Source of the DNA: Oscillospiraceae bacterium
Lineage (GTDB): Bacteria; Bacillota; Clostridia; Oscillospirales; Ruminococcaceae
Direction of reading: 5' to 3'
Assembly (NCBI GenBank): GCA_022793675.1
Contig: JAAWDH010000038.1
Coordinates: 1 to 59,116, forward strand
Length of the DNA stretch: 59,116 nt
Below, piece after piece: positions 7,943 through 14,808 of this stretch. A program made the position numbers and the translations under genes. The first letter of the stretch is position 1, and each line of letters begins with the position of its first letter. The notes under the pieces were generated by a model that was not told the DNA's origin, did no database searches, and saw only the letters and a program-made list of their open reading frames with translations.

Positions 7943-8661
7943 TTTGCATCGCCGCCTTCCTTAGGTTGGCCTTCCGTGATAGAAAAGAACAGCTCTTCGA
8001 GCGTCTCGCCGGCCTCGGTGACCTGGCCGCTGCGTAAAGTGGCGGCAAAGCGGCCGTCCTTCATGATATGGGCGACGTCCCAGTAGTCCTCAACACTGTC
8101 CAGCATATGGGTGCTGATCAGCAGCGACGCGCCGTCGGCCCGCAGCTCCTTGAAAACCTCCTTCAGCTCTTTGATGGCGTGGGGGTCAAGCCCGACCATC
8201 GGCTCGTCGAAGATCATAACGCGGGGGCGGTGCAGCAGCGCGCAGCAGATGCTGACTTTCTGCTGCATCCCTTTGGACAGCTCTTTCCCAAGCTTGCCTT
8301 TTTTGTCCCAGAGTTCAAAGCGGGCGAGCAGAGCTTCGGCGTCCTGCTGCCAGCTATCGAGCTTATACGCTCGGGCGATAAATTCCATATGTTCCCAAAC
8401 TGTGAGCAGGTCATATACAGCCGGCATTTCCGGCACATACCCCAGCGCCGCCTTCGCTTCAAGCGACTTGTTGGGGCTGCCGTTGATGGTGATTTCGCCG
8501 GAAAAGCGCAGCAGCCCGGCAATGGACTTGATAATGGTGGATTTCCCTGCGCCGTTGGGGCCTAGGAGCACGGCGATCTCCCCGTCCCGCACCTCAAAGC
8601 TGATGTCCTGGTTGGCCGTGAATTTGCCGTACTTTTTGGTGACATTTTTGACTGAAAACAT
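7939..8661 (-). CDS. ABC transporter ATP-binding protein
   Basis: The 240-aa ATPase has Walker A 'LLGPNGAGKSTIIKS' (about residues 33-47), the Q-loop in 'LGYVPEMPAVYDLL' (with Glu instead of Gln), the signature 'LSKGMQQKVSICCALLHRP', Walker B 'VMIFDEPMVGLDP' and the switch histidine in 'LLISTHMLDSVEDYWD'. It energises export through the permease encoded immediately downstream. The signature LSKGM is a common variant of LSGGQ in this exporter group. The 5' region contains a GC-rich hairpin around 8679-8706 before the start, possibly a leader structure. Confidence 0.92.
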   Translation of the reverse strand: MFSVKNVTKKYGKFTANQDISFEVRDGEIAVLLGPNGAGKSTIIKSIAGLLRFSGEITINGSPNKSLEAKAALGYVPEMPAVYDLLTVWEHMEFIARAYKLDSWQQDAEALLARFELWDKKGKLGKELSKGMQQKVSICCALLHRPRVMIFDEPMVGLDPHAIKELKEVFKELRADGASLLISTHMLDSVEDYWDVAHIMKDGRFAATLRSGQVTEAGETLEELFFSITEGQPKEGGDAK

Positions 8662-8800
8662 GACTTTCCCTCTTTTCCGCGGGCCTTGCGCCTACAGCGT
8701 GGCCCGTCTTTTTTGCAGATTTAATATAGCACAAAAAGGGGGGATCCGCAATAGGTTTTGCAAAATCTAAGACCAAATCGACAAAACTTAAGAAATTGGG

Positions 8801-8828
8801 TAAAAAAAGAGAGGGCATAACGCCCTCC
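8801..8828 (-). terminator. Intrinsic terminator of the Dabb gene
   Basis: Read on the minus strand, GGAGGGC/GCCCTC forms a stem with loop GTTAT and is followed by TCTTTTTTTA. Confidence 0.75.
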
Positions 8829-8866
8829 CCGGTTTCCATTGATAAGGAAAAAGTTTTACGCTCTTT

Positions 8867-9163
8867 TTAAATGACCGCGTCGTGGACAACGCGGCTGACG
8901 ATGACCTTGTGGACAATCTCCTTGACCGCCAGATGCAGCGGATGGTTCTGGTAAAAGTCCAGCGCAGCCTCGTCGGCGAATTCGCTGTAGAGGCAAAGGT
9001 CGATGCCGGCGGGATTGATGTTCACCGTGACCTCGGCTTTCAGCAGGCCGTCAATCTGCCCGCATAAGCCCTCCAGCTTTTCCTTTAAGAGCGCGGCGTT
9101 TTCCGCCTTGGACCGCCCTTCGGCTTCCTCCGCCAGATTCCAAAGTACAATGTGCCTTACCAT
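8867..9163 (-). CDS. Dabb (stress-responsive alpha/beta barrel) domain protein
   Basis: The 98-aa protein begins 'MVRHIVLWNL', the canonical opening of the Dabb dimeric ferredoxin-like fold, and has 'LCLYSEFADEAALDFYQNHP.H' near residues 55-77, also typical. Family members are small dimeric proteins of mostly unknown function, some linked to stress. The length equals the family norm. It is preceded by AAGGAGGAC and followed by its own terminator, so it appears monocistronic. Confidence 0.88.
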   Translation of the reverse strand: MVRHIVLWNLAEEAEGRSKAENAALLKEKLEGLCGQIDGLLKAEVTVNINPAGIDLCLYSEFADEAALDFYQNHPLHLAVKEIVHKVIVSRVVHDAVI

Positions 9164-9190
9164 GATAGTCCTCCTTTTAGATTGTCGATT

Positions 9191-9757
9191 TTATAATAAC
9201 CTAGCTAGATATTTCTCCAGATTCAAGCGCATACTAATCAGCCGCTGCGCGGGCTGAATTCCGTTTTTTTGAAAACCTAAGGATTCATAAAAAGAAACGC
9301 GATGTTCATAGCAGTCCAATGTGAGATAAAAAACGCCGGCGTGCTTTTTAACCAGTTTTGCCTGATAAGCTGAAAACTCAATTAACATTTTACCAAGGCC
9401 GCGCCGCATAACGCTTGTATCAACAGCAAGACGGGCGATTTTTAAAGCGGGAGCAGAAGCATATGTAATGTTTGCGTCTTCGCGTTCTTGCTGTTCCAGC
9501 TTAATTGCATCGGCGCATAACGATACATACCCTAGGATTTTTTCTGCTTCTTCATCCATGAGCAGGTAGGTTGTGTTCATACCAATTTTTTGCTCTTCAA
9601 AGGCCTCAGTTTTGAGAAAGTCTTCCATCTCTTTTGAATGCTTTTTTATACTCCGCCGTTGATCTGATTTGTATAGAGAAAGAAGGTCGCTGCTCTCTAT
9701 ACAACAAAAGGCATCCACCAATGGAAGATGCCTTTTGGACAGTCGTTCAAAGTGCAT
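9191..9757 (-). CDS. GNAT-family acetyltransferase, possible toxin-like partner of the small upstream gene
   Basis: The 188-aa protein is a GNAT N-acetyltransferase. The acetyl-CoA loop is 'VDTSVMRRGLGKMLIEF' (R/Q-x-x-G-x-G/A) near residues 113-130, and the C-terminal 'GVFYLTLDCYEHRVSFYESLGF' matches the beta5-alpha4 region. This layout is shared with housekeeping acetyltransferases and with GNAT toxins such as TacT. The start codon follows directly on the stop of a 47-aa basic ORF (TAA then ATG), so the two are co-translated. A toxin-antitoxin role is inference from this arrangement; ordinary acetyltransferase activity is the alternative. Confidence 0.82.
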   Translation of the reverse strand: MHFERLSKRHLPLVDAFCCIESSDLLSLYKSDQRRSIKKHSKEMEDFLKTEAFEEQKIGMNTTYLLMDEEAEKILGYVSLCADAIKLEQQEREDANITYASAPALKIARLAVDTSVMRRGLGKMLIEFSAYQAKLVKKHAGVFYLTLDCYEHRVSFYESLGFQKNGIQPAQRLISMRLNLEKYLARLL

Positions 9758-9901
9758 TTATTTCACCATTTTGCTAAACTTAGCTATGAGTTTCTTAGCC
9801 CCTTTTTTTGAAGCTTTGGTAGGTTTTTGACGCATTTCTTCAAGGATCGCTTTTGCAACTTCGCCCTTTACCGTCGGTGTTGCAGCGAGTTGAGTAGCCA
9901 T
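9758..9901 (-). CDS. 47-aa basic protein upstream of GNAT gene
   Basis: Translation gives MATQLAATPTVKGEVAKAIL, then a helical lysine-rich tail ending KLIAKFSKMVK. The ORF has a strong AAAGGAGGCGG site ten bases upstream and a consensus promoter, and its stop abuts the GNAT start, so it is very likely real although short. The N-terminal 'TPTVKGEVAKAILEEM' resembles small proteins often encoded before GNAT genes in Firmicutes, which would fit an antitoxin; I could not check this. The high Lys content could also mean nucleic-acid binding. Confidence 0.65.
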   Translation of the reverse strand: MATQLAATPTVKGEVAKAILEEMRQKPTKASKKGAKKLIAKFSKMVK

Positions 9902-9931
9902 ACAAACCGCCTCCTTTTATCTTCTATAACT

Positions 9932-9960
9932 ATTATATCTAAAACAGCGGAAAATGTCAA
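9932..9960 (-). promoter_or_regulatory. Promoter for the 47-aa protein/GNAT pair
   Basis: On the minus strand TTGACA (9960-9955), a 17-bp spacer, and TATAAT (9937-9932): a perfect consensus. Confidence 0.75.
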
Positions 9961-9995
9961 GCAGATACGAGTGTAACTGTAAAATTTTTTGAAAC

Positions 9996-10862
9996 TTACA
10001 GCGATAGCCCTTTCAGATACGCCCGGAACGCCTCTCCCACCTCCGGGTGGCCGAGTCCGATTTCGACGATCGCCTCTAAGATCCCCAGCTTGCTGCCCAT
10101 ATCATAGCGCCGGCCTTCAAAGTCCACGCCGACCATGCCCTTATCCCGCGCCAGTTCCTTCATCGCGTCCGTCAGCTGCAGCTCGCCGCCGACGCCGTAG
10201 GGGATACGCTCCAAGATGCCGAAGATCTCCGGCGGCAGCACGCACCGTCCCAGAATCGAATAGAGGGAGAAGGTTTCCTCCATTGTCGCGGGCTTTTCGA
10301 CCATATCAGTAATCATGAACTGCCGGCCCGAGAGGGGAGAGAGCTTCATAGACGAGTATTTCTTAATCTGCTCGGGGGTGACTTCTTTGATGCCCACGAC
10401 CCCCAGCCCGTGCTCCTCATAAGCCTCGCAAAGCTGCTTGCAGACCGGGTTTTCGCCGATGATGACATCGTCGCCGTAAAGCACCGCAAACGGTTCGCTG
10501 CCGACAAAGGACTTGGCGCAGAGGATAGCGTGCCCCAGCCCCTTGGTTTCCTTCTGCCGCACATAGCAGATGTTGGCAAGGCTGGAAATGGAAACCATCT
10601 GGTCGTAGACATCCTGTTTGCCGCTTTTCAGCAGCCGCTCTTCAAGCTCGGGCGAGCGGTCGAAATGGTCCTCTACCGTTGTTTTGCCGCGGCTGGTGAT
10701 GATTAGGATTTCCTCAATGCCGCTTTTGGCGGCTTCCTCGACGATATACTGGATTGCCGGCTTGTCGACGATGGGCAGCATTTCCTTAGGCATGGCCTTC
10801 GATGCCGGCAGCACCCGCGTTCCCAAACCCGCCGCAGGGATAACCGCTTTCCTGATTTTCAT
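9996..10862 (-). CDS. galU: UTP-glucose-1-phosphate uridylyltransferase
   Basis: The 288-aa enzyme shows the GalU signature 'KAVIPAAGLGTRVLPASKAMPKEMLPIVDKPAIQYIVEEA' region at its N-terminus (nucleotide-binding G-x-G-T-R and the Lys-Glu-Met-Leu-Pro block), 'LGHAILCAKSFVGSEPFAVLYGDDVI' with the metal-binding Asp, and 'VEKPA'. It makes UDP-glucose for cell-envelope polysaccharides and galactose metabolism. It starts 12 bases after the end of the upstream zinc-ribbon membrane protein gene, with GGAGGCGGCTT as ribosome-binding site, so the two are probably co-transcribed. Confidence 0.95.
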   Translation of the reverse strand: MKIRKAVIPAAGLGTRVLPASKAMPKEMLPIVDKPAIQYIVEEAAKSGIEEILIITSRGKTTVEDHFDRSPELEERLLKSGKQDVYDQMVSISSLANICYVRQKETKGLGHAILCAKSFVGSEPFAVLYGDDVIIGENPVCKQLCEAYEEHGLGVVGIKEVTPEQIKKYSSMKLSPLSGRQFMITDMVEKPATMEETFSLYSILGRCVLPPEIFGILERIPYGVGGELQLTDAMKELARDKGMVGVDFEGRRYDMGSKLGILEAIVEIGLGHPEVGEAFRAYLKGLSL

Positions 10863-10874
10863 AAGCCGCCTCCT

Positions 10875-11930
10875 TTACATCGTCATCAGCGTCATGGTCA
10901 GCACCGATACAATCATCGAAACCGCCATCGTGACCGCCGCCGCGACGACCACAGCCATCCTGCTGGGGCCGCCCTTGGCCCGCAGCCTCATGCTGTAATC
11001 GGGGGCGTTTTCGTACTGTGCTTTCAGGTTCTTGACCTCTTTAAAAGCCTTATTGGCATACAGCCTATTGACCGTCGTAGCCAGCAAAAGCTTCAGCCCC
11101 ATCGAGAGGAATGAAAAGAAATTTGACAGCAGGATCAGCTTTTCGGGGTTGATGTTCAGTTCAGCCAGCAGCGAAGCGTTCTCGTTCACCATCAGCACCG
11201 CAGATTCGGCGGTAATCAGCAGCGAAGGCGCCGAAAGAAGCAAGCTCAGCACCAGCATCATGATTGCCCAGCCCCAAAGCTTGCGGTACATCAGGTAATA
11301 GAAGTCAAGGAAAAACGCCGGCCAGTTCCAACTAACGATCCGGCGGCTGTTTTTGAATTCTTTGAATTTTGGGAGGAAGTAGTGGGTGTTGTCTCCAACG
11401 TAAATTGCCAAGTCATGTACCGACACCCCGTCGATTTCCTCGTCGGGGGCAAGCCCGCCGAAGGGGGTGGTATAGGGGTTATAGGGCATTTGGTAGGGGG
11501 GGACGCCCGGCCCGAAGCCGGGGCCTTGGGCGTTGGGGCCTTGGTTTTGCGCAGGGCCGAAGCCGCCGGGCGTTCCGCCGCCCGCGCCGAAGCTTGGGCT
11601 GCCGGGGGCGTCCCCTTCAAACTTTTTGTTCAGCTCGTGGCCGCAGACCTCGCAGAACAGCCTGTCCGGCGGGTTGACGGTGCCGCAGCGCCCGCAGCGC
11701 AGCGGGGCCATACCGTCGAAGGGCGGGGCCTCGCTGCTGGCGTGGGAGGCGGCGGCGGGGGGCTGCCACATTTCGCCTTTTTCGTGAAGGTCGGTAAGGA
11801 CGCAGCCGCCGCTTTCCTTGACGCATTCCCGGTGATAAGGGGCGCCGCATTCGGGGCAGATCAGGATTTCGTCGTTGGGGGTGAGTTCTTTCTTACAGTA
11901 GGGGCAATGCGCGCCCTGGTATTTGAACAT
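10875..11930 (-). CDS. Zinc-ribbon/RING-like membrane protein (DUF2628-like)
   Basis: The 351-aa protein has an N-terminal treble-clef finger 'CPYCKKELTPNDEILICPECGAPYH', a second zinc ribbon 'CGRCGTVNPPDRLFCEVCGHE', a Gly/Pro-rich linker (about residues 120-170), and a C-terminal half with several membrane helices preceded by 'SRRIVSWNWPAFFLDFYYLMYRKLWG', as in DUF2628 proteins. Such proteins are membrane-anchored and of unknown function. The ATG at 11930 was chosen because homology starts there; the frame extends to 12050 but without recognisable sequence. It precedes galU closely. Confidence 0.78.
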   Translation of the reverse strand: MFKYQGAHCPYCKKELTPNDEILICPECGAPYHRECVKESGGCVLTDLHEKGEMWQPPAAASHASSEAPPFDGMAPLRCGRCGTVNPPDRLFCEVCGHELNKKFEGDAPGSPSFGAGGGTPGGFGPAQNQGPNAQGPGFGPGVPPYQMPYNPYTTPFGGLAPDEEIDGVSVHDLAIYVGDNTHYFLPKFKEFKNSRRIVSWNWPAFFLDFYYLMYRKLWGWAIMMLVLSLLLSAPSLLITAESAVLMVNENASLLAELNINPEKLILLSNFFSFLSMGLKLLLATTVNRLYANKAFKEVKNLKAQYENAPDYSMRLRAKGGPSRMAVVVAAAVTMAVSMIVSVLTMTLMTM

Positions 11931-12103
11931 AATAATCCGGCCTTTCCGGCGCAGAGAAAAGCGCCTGGTGGAAGTTGGGGGCAGCCCAGCGGCCGCCGGA
12001 AATATTCTACTCTGCCCATTATAGCATATATTTCCCGGATTATCAAACAATTCTTTCAGAATAATTCTTTACCTTTTTGTGACCCAGGGCGCAGCGCATA
12101 GAT

Positions 12104-12469
12104 TTAACGCATTTTGTACCTTTCCTGATATTTGTCCAGGTAGTAGGTTATCAATTCGTCAGCTTTTTCCTCGGTTTCTATTGTTGACAGGATTTCCATC
12201 AGACGCCGGCGGGACTCGGTTCGGTCGTATTCCGTCAGGATAGTTTCGTAATGGCCATCGGGGTTTTGAGGGGAAAAGACCACTTCGCCGATAAGGTCGA
12301 AGCAAAGCCGTTCCAGCATTCTTTCTGGAGTTTTAAAGACTTCTGTGAAGTCGTCTTCAGGGAAAACCCAGACATAGCCGTACTTTTTCGAGTAAACAAT
12401 GTCGAAAACATCCTGGTTTCCGATGTAGCCTTCAAAAGCGTTGAAAATCGCGGTCATTTTTTCTTTCAT
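12104..12469 (-). CDS. Conserved 121-aa protein of XRE-linked module (copy A)
   Basis: I do not recognise this family. The protein is acidic and predicted mixed alpha/beta, with 'FNAFEGYI', 'YSKKYGYVWVFPED', 'TPERMLERLCFDLIGEVVFS' and 'RRRLMEILSTIE'. It is clearly paralogous to the 127-aa product at 30036-30419, which shares 'YSEKYGYVW' and 'TPERMLERLCYDLI.DVVFS'. In both places the gene diverges from a gene for an XRE repressor. The start at 12469 has a GGAGGTATCC site; an upstream in-frame start lacks one. Regulation by the divergent XRE protein is likely. Confidence 0.7.
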   Translation of the reverse strand: MKEKMTAIFNAFEGYIGNQDVFDIVYSKKYGYVWVFPEDDFTEVFKTPERMLERLCFDLIGEVVFSPQNPDGHYETILTEYDRTESRRRLMEILSTIETEEKADELITYYLDKYQERYKMR

Positions 12470-12531
12470 AGGGATACCTCCAAAAAGTAAAGTGGGTGAG
12501 AATTTTCTTTGATGCTCTGCATCAATTCTAA

Positions 12532-12607
12532 TTATACACTTAATAGTTCGTATTATCAACTTAAATTTCGACGAAAAAAGCAACTTAAAGTAGTATAATA
12601 TGAACTA
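12532..12607. promoter_or_regulatory. Divergent promoter/operator between the 121-aa gene and XRE gene
   Basis: An imperfect inverted repeat covers TAGTTCGTATTATCAACTT (12544-12562) and AAGTAGTATAATATGAACTA (12588-12607). The minus-strand promoter TTGATA (12559-12554), 16 bp, TATAAT (12537-12532) overlaps the left arm. TATAAT at 12594-12599 in the right arm is the plus-strand -10. This is what an XRE operator controlling both genes would look like. Confidence 0.5.
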
Positions 12608-12623
12608 TAAGGGGTGACTGCTT

Positions 12624-12959
12624 ATGACACACAGTGAACAGCTTTTATTTGGCGAACGTCTTCGCAGCAGACGCAAGGCGCTTGGTTTTACGCAAGAATA
12701 TGTAGCCGAACAAGTCGGTATTAGTTTGCGTTTTTATCAAATGGTGGAACGCGGCGAAAAGAGTATATCGCTTGATACATTGATCCGTTTAAGTAAGACA
12801 CTGCAAATCAGCATTGATTATCTGCTGTTTGGTGGTTTATCGCTTTCTGCTGACAATCCTTTTGCCGAAACTTTACACACCTTATCTCCTGCTCAACGCG
12901 AAGATGCTGTAAAAATTTTGACGTTGTATGCAAAGGCGTGCAGTGATTCAAAAGATTAA
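12624..12959 (+). CDS. XRE-family transcriptional regulator
   Basis: The 111-aa protein has an N-terminal Cro/CI-type helix-turn-helix, 'FGERLRSRRKALGFTQEYVAEQVGISLRFYQMVERGEKSISLDTLIRLSKTL' region (about residues 9-62), then a short helical tail for dimerisation. The ATG at 12624 follows AAGGGGTGA. It diverges from the 121-aa gene across a palindromic operator and probably represses both. A second XRE gene follows 70 bases downstream. The region is AT-richer than the surrounding housekeeping DNA, which suggests an accessory island. Confidence 0.88.
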   Translation: MTHSEQLLFGERLRSRRKALGFTQEYVAEQVGISLRFYQMVERGEKSISLDTLIRLSKTLQISIDYLLFGGLSLSADNPFAETLHTLSPAQREDAVKILTLYAKACSDSKD

Positions 12960-13031
12960 AATTGAAAGCTTTTTGTGTCGGTGTGTAGAACTGAAATAAA
13001 TATGGATAAATTCACGATAGGAGACGAGCGG

Positions 13032-13352
13032 ATGGATTTTAAACAAGGTGGACAGGTCATACAACGTATACGCAAAAAGCGCGGATTAACACAAGAGCAA
13101 CTTGCAGAGAAAATTGGTATCGAACCTAATTCGATTTCAAGGATTGAGCGAGGGGCGTTGACACCTGCTTTGCCTACTTTAATTGATATCTGTAATGTGC
13201 TCGAAGTTGGGGCTGACTTTGTTCTGGCAGCTTATATTTTCGTTGATACACCCATCCGTTGGAGCCCCTTGGCTGAGAAATTCAAGGGAATGGAATTAGA
13301 AAAACAACGCAAAATCGAAACAATTCTAGAGTGTATGATAACGACAATATAA
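13032..13352 (+). CDS. XRE-family transcriptional regulator
   Basis: The 106-aa protein has an N-terminal helix-turn-helix ('GQVIQRIRKKRGLTQEQLAEKIG', 'NSISRIERGALTPALPTLIDICNVL') within residues 6-62, and a C-terminal helical segment of about 40 residues. The ATG at 13032 follows ATAGGAGACG, while an in-frame start at 12975 lacks a site. It is probably in the same transcript as the XRE gene before it. The target genes are unknown. What follows is a compound array of palindromic repeats. Confidence 0.85.
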   Translation: MDFKQGGQVIQRIRKKRGLTQEQLAEKIGIEPNSISRIERGALTPALPTLIDICNVLEVGADFVLAAYIFVDTPIRWSPLAEKFKGMELEKQRKIETILECMITTI

Positions 13353-13375
13353 ATCAGTAGCATTAAAAGCCTTTT

Positions 13376-13580
13376 ACCTCTTATGCCCGGACAATTCACT
13401 GGATTGTCCGGAGAAATGAAAGGTTCTGTTCTGTCGTATTATGGGCCTCAAAGGCCCATACGAGGACCCCTCGGGAGGGTCCTCGAGCTCTCCTGCCCTT
13501 TTTTTGGAAGGGGGATTTCGCTCGCTGCGGCGAGCGACCAAGGGCTCTGCCCTGGACCCGCGATTTTTTGAAAAAAATCG
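13376..13580. repeat. Compound palindromic repeat (copy 1)
   Basis: It consists of CCGGACAATTCACTGGATTGTCCGG, TATGGGCCT/AGGCCCATA, GGACCCTC/GAGGGTCC-type palindromes, a block 'CTCGAGCTCTCCTGCCC', CTCGCTGCGGCGAG, and GGGCTCTGCCCTGGACCCG, ending in a GATTTTTT/AAAAAATC hairpin. The same blocks in the same order recur at 51061-51345 with different hairpins in the middle. No protein-coding gene is visible in the stretch 13353-13840. Confidence 0.75.
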
Positions 13581-13625
13581 AGTAAAACTTTTTTCGCTAG
13601 GGTAACTGTGTGCAAAGCCATAAAT

Positions 13626-13772
13626 GCCTACTGCGTCGATAAGCACTTTGGTTCCACGCATCGACGCAGTAGGCGTTTAAATATGTGCTGACGTGCATCC
13701 GGGCGATTAAAAGTTTTGCGAGCTTAGCTCTGCTAAGCTTGGCTTTCTTCAAAAGCGACCGTACTCCCGTAC
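13626..13772 (+). repeat. Dispersed intergenic repeat, copy 3, with inverted end
   Basis: An inverted terminal fragment GCCTACTGCGTCGAT (13626-13640) faces a full plus-strand copy starting ATCGACGCAGTAGGC at 13660. The copy has GGGCGATTAAAAG, the AGCTTAGC/GCTAAGCT hairpin and a CGTACTCCCGTAC end. It abuts the hicA promoter. Confidence 0.85.
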
Positions 13773-13787
13773 TTTTATAAAAAGCTG

Positions 13788-13816
13788 TTGACATACGTGT
13801 CTATACGTGCTATAAT
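13788..13816 (+). promoter_or_regulatory. hicAB promoter
   Basis: TTGACA (13788-13793), 17 bp, TATAAT (13811-13816): full consensus, directly after the repeat and 25 bp before the hicA start. Confidence 0.75.
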
Positions 13817-13840
13817 ACTAACAGAGAGTGAGGGGGAAAC

Positions 13841-14023
13841 GTGAAACTAAGCGAATTATTAAAGCTATTCAGCAAAAACAACATCAAATTCTTACAACAT
13901 GGAAAACGGCACGACATATATTATAGCCCGATAACAGGAAAGAAATTTCCGGTTCCGCGGCACGCAAAGGAGATTGCAGAAGGTACGTTAAAGAGCATTA
14001 AACGGGATGCGGGGCTTGAATAA
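13841..14023 (+). CDS. hicA: HicA-family toxin (mRNA interferase)
   Basis: The 60-aa protein has the HicA double-stranded RNA-binding-like fold: an N-terminal helix 'LSELLKLFSKNNIKFL', the catalytic histidine in 'QHGKRHDIYYSP', and 'KFPVPRHAKEIAEGTLKSIKRDAGL'. HicA cleaves mRNA when unbound by HicB. The start codon is GTG at 13841, preceded by GTGAGGGGG. The classical order hicA-hicB is seen, with the antitoxin 36 bases downstream. The second histidine-bearing motif and the length match active family members, so it is probably functional. Confidence 0.9.
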   Translation: MKLSELLKLFSKNNIKFLQHGKRHDIYYSPITGKKFPVPRHAKEIAEGTLKSIKRDAGLE

Positions 14024-14059
14024 AACCTACGTCCTAAGTAATAATTGGAGGTTTTGGAA

Positions 14060-14461
14060 ATGGCAAAATATATTTATCCGGCGATTTTTGCAAAAGAAGG
14101 CGCGTTTTATACAGTGCGTTTTCCGGACTTTGAAAGCTGCTATACACAAGGCGATAGCGTCCAAGACGCATACGAAATGGCTTCCGACGTGCTGTGTTTG
14201 ACATTGTATAATTTGGAAGAGGAAAAAGCGGATATTCCAACGGCTTCGGAAGTGTCCGCGATTAAAGCGGGAAATGACGAATTTGTTTCCCTTGTTGCGT
14301 GCGATACGTTGGAGTATCGGCAATATTATGATGGAAGGGCCGTCAAAAAGACCCTAACAATCCCGGCGTGGCTAAACACCATGTCGGAACGTGAGGGTAT
14401 CAACTTTTCCGCAGTTTTACAAGCGGCATTAAAACGGGAGTTACAAATAACGGAGCGATAA
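14060..14461 (+). CDS. hicB: HicB-family antitoxin
   Basis: The 133-aa antitoxin has the partially degraded RNase H fold 'YIYPAIFAKEGAFYTVRFPDFESCYTQGDSVQDA' at its N-terminus and a C-terminal ribbon-helix-helix-like DNA-binding segment 'KTLTIPAWLNTMSEREGINFSAVLQAAL'. It neutralises HicA and is expected to repress the hicAB promoter. The ATG at 14060 was chosen because TTGGAGG lies nine bases upstream; an in-frame TTG at 14045 overlaps that site. It is followed by repeats. Confidence 0.92.
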   Translation: MAKYIYPAIFAKEGAFYTVRFPDFESCYTQGDSVQDAYEMASDVLCLTLYNLEEEKADIPTASEVSAIKAGNDEFVSLVACDTLEYRQYYDGRAVKKTLTIPAWLNTMSEREGINFSAVLQAALKRELQITER

Positions 14462-14463
14462 AC

Positions 14464-14739
14464 AGGCGCAGGGGACGGGCCAGCTGTGCCGACAGACAAT
14501 CCACATCGGAACTCAAACAAGCCGAATTTCTAACATAAAAACCCACGGCGTTTCTGTCACGACTGGCAGCAGTTATCGACGCAGTAGGCGTTTAAATATG
14601 TGCAGACGTGCATCCGGGCGATTAAAAGTTTTGCGGAGCTTTTTCAAAAGCGACCGTACTCCTCGTATCTCCCGTATCTCCCGTACCTCTCGTACTCCCG
14701 TAACTCCCGTACCTCTCGTACTCCCGTAACTCCCGTACT
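14464..14739 (+). repeat. Companion block plus dispersed intergenic repeat, copy 4
   Basis: The companion block (14464-14576, GGCCAGCTGTGCCGACAGAC and related) is followed by the repeat from CGACGCAGTAGGCG at 14577. The AGCTTAGC hairpin is reduced. The end is expanded into a tandem array of CGTA(C/A)-CTCC units (about 14650-14739). No gene is seen in 14462-14808. Confidence 0.85.
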
Positions 14740-14745
14740 TTAGAC

Positions 14746-14774
14746 TTTACAGAATCGGAAAAATCGTTTATAAT
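14746..14774 (+). promoter_or_regulatory. prfB promoter
   Basis: TTTACA (14746-14751), 17 bp, TATAAT (14769-14774), directly after the repeat array. Confidence 0.65.
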
Positions 14775-14808
14775 AGAAAGCAGAGTTTGAATTAACGGAG
14801 GAAAAAAT

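Noticed and set aside
12970-13031. Longer start for the second XRE gene at 12975
   Set aside because: No ribosome-binding site; ATG at 13032 has AGGAGACG and matches the domain start.
13597-13794. Frames with a recurring sequence like KKAKLSRAKLAKLLIAR at several places
   Set aside because: They are translations of the dispersed repeat (hairpin AGCTTAGC/GCTAAGCT) and differ in frame and ends between copies, so they are not a gene family.
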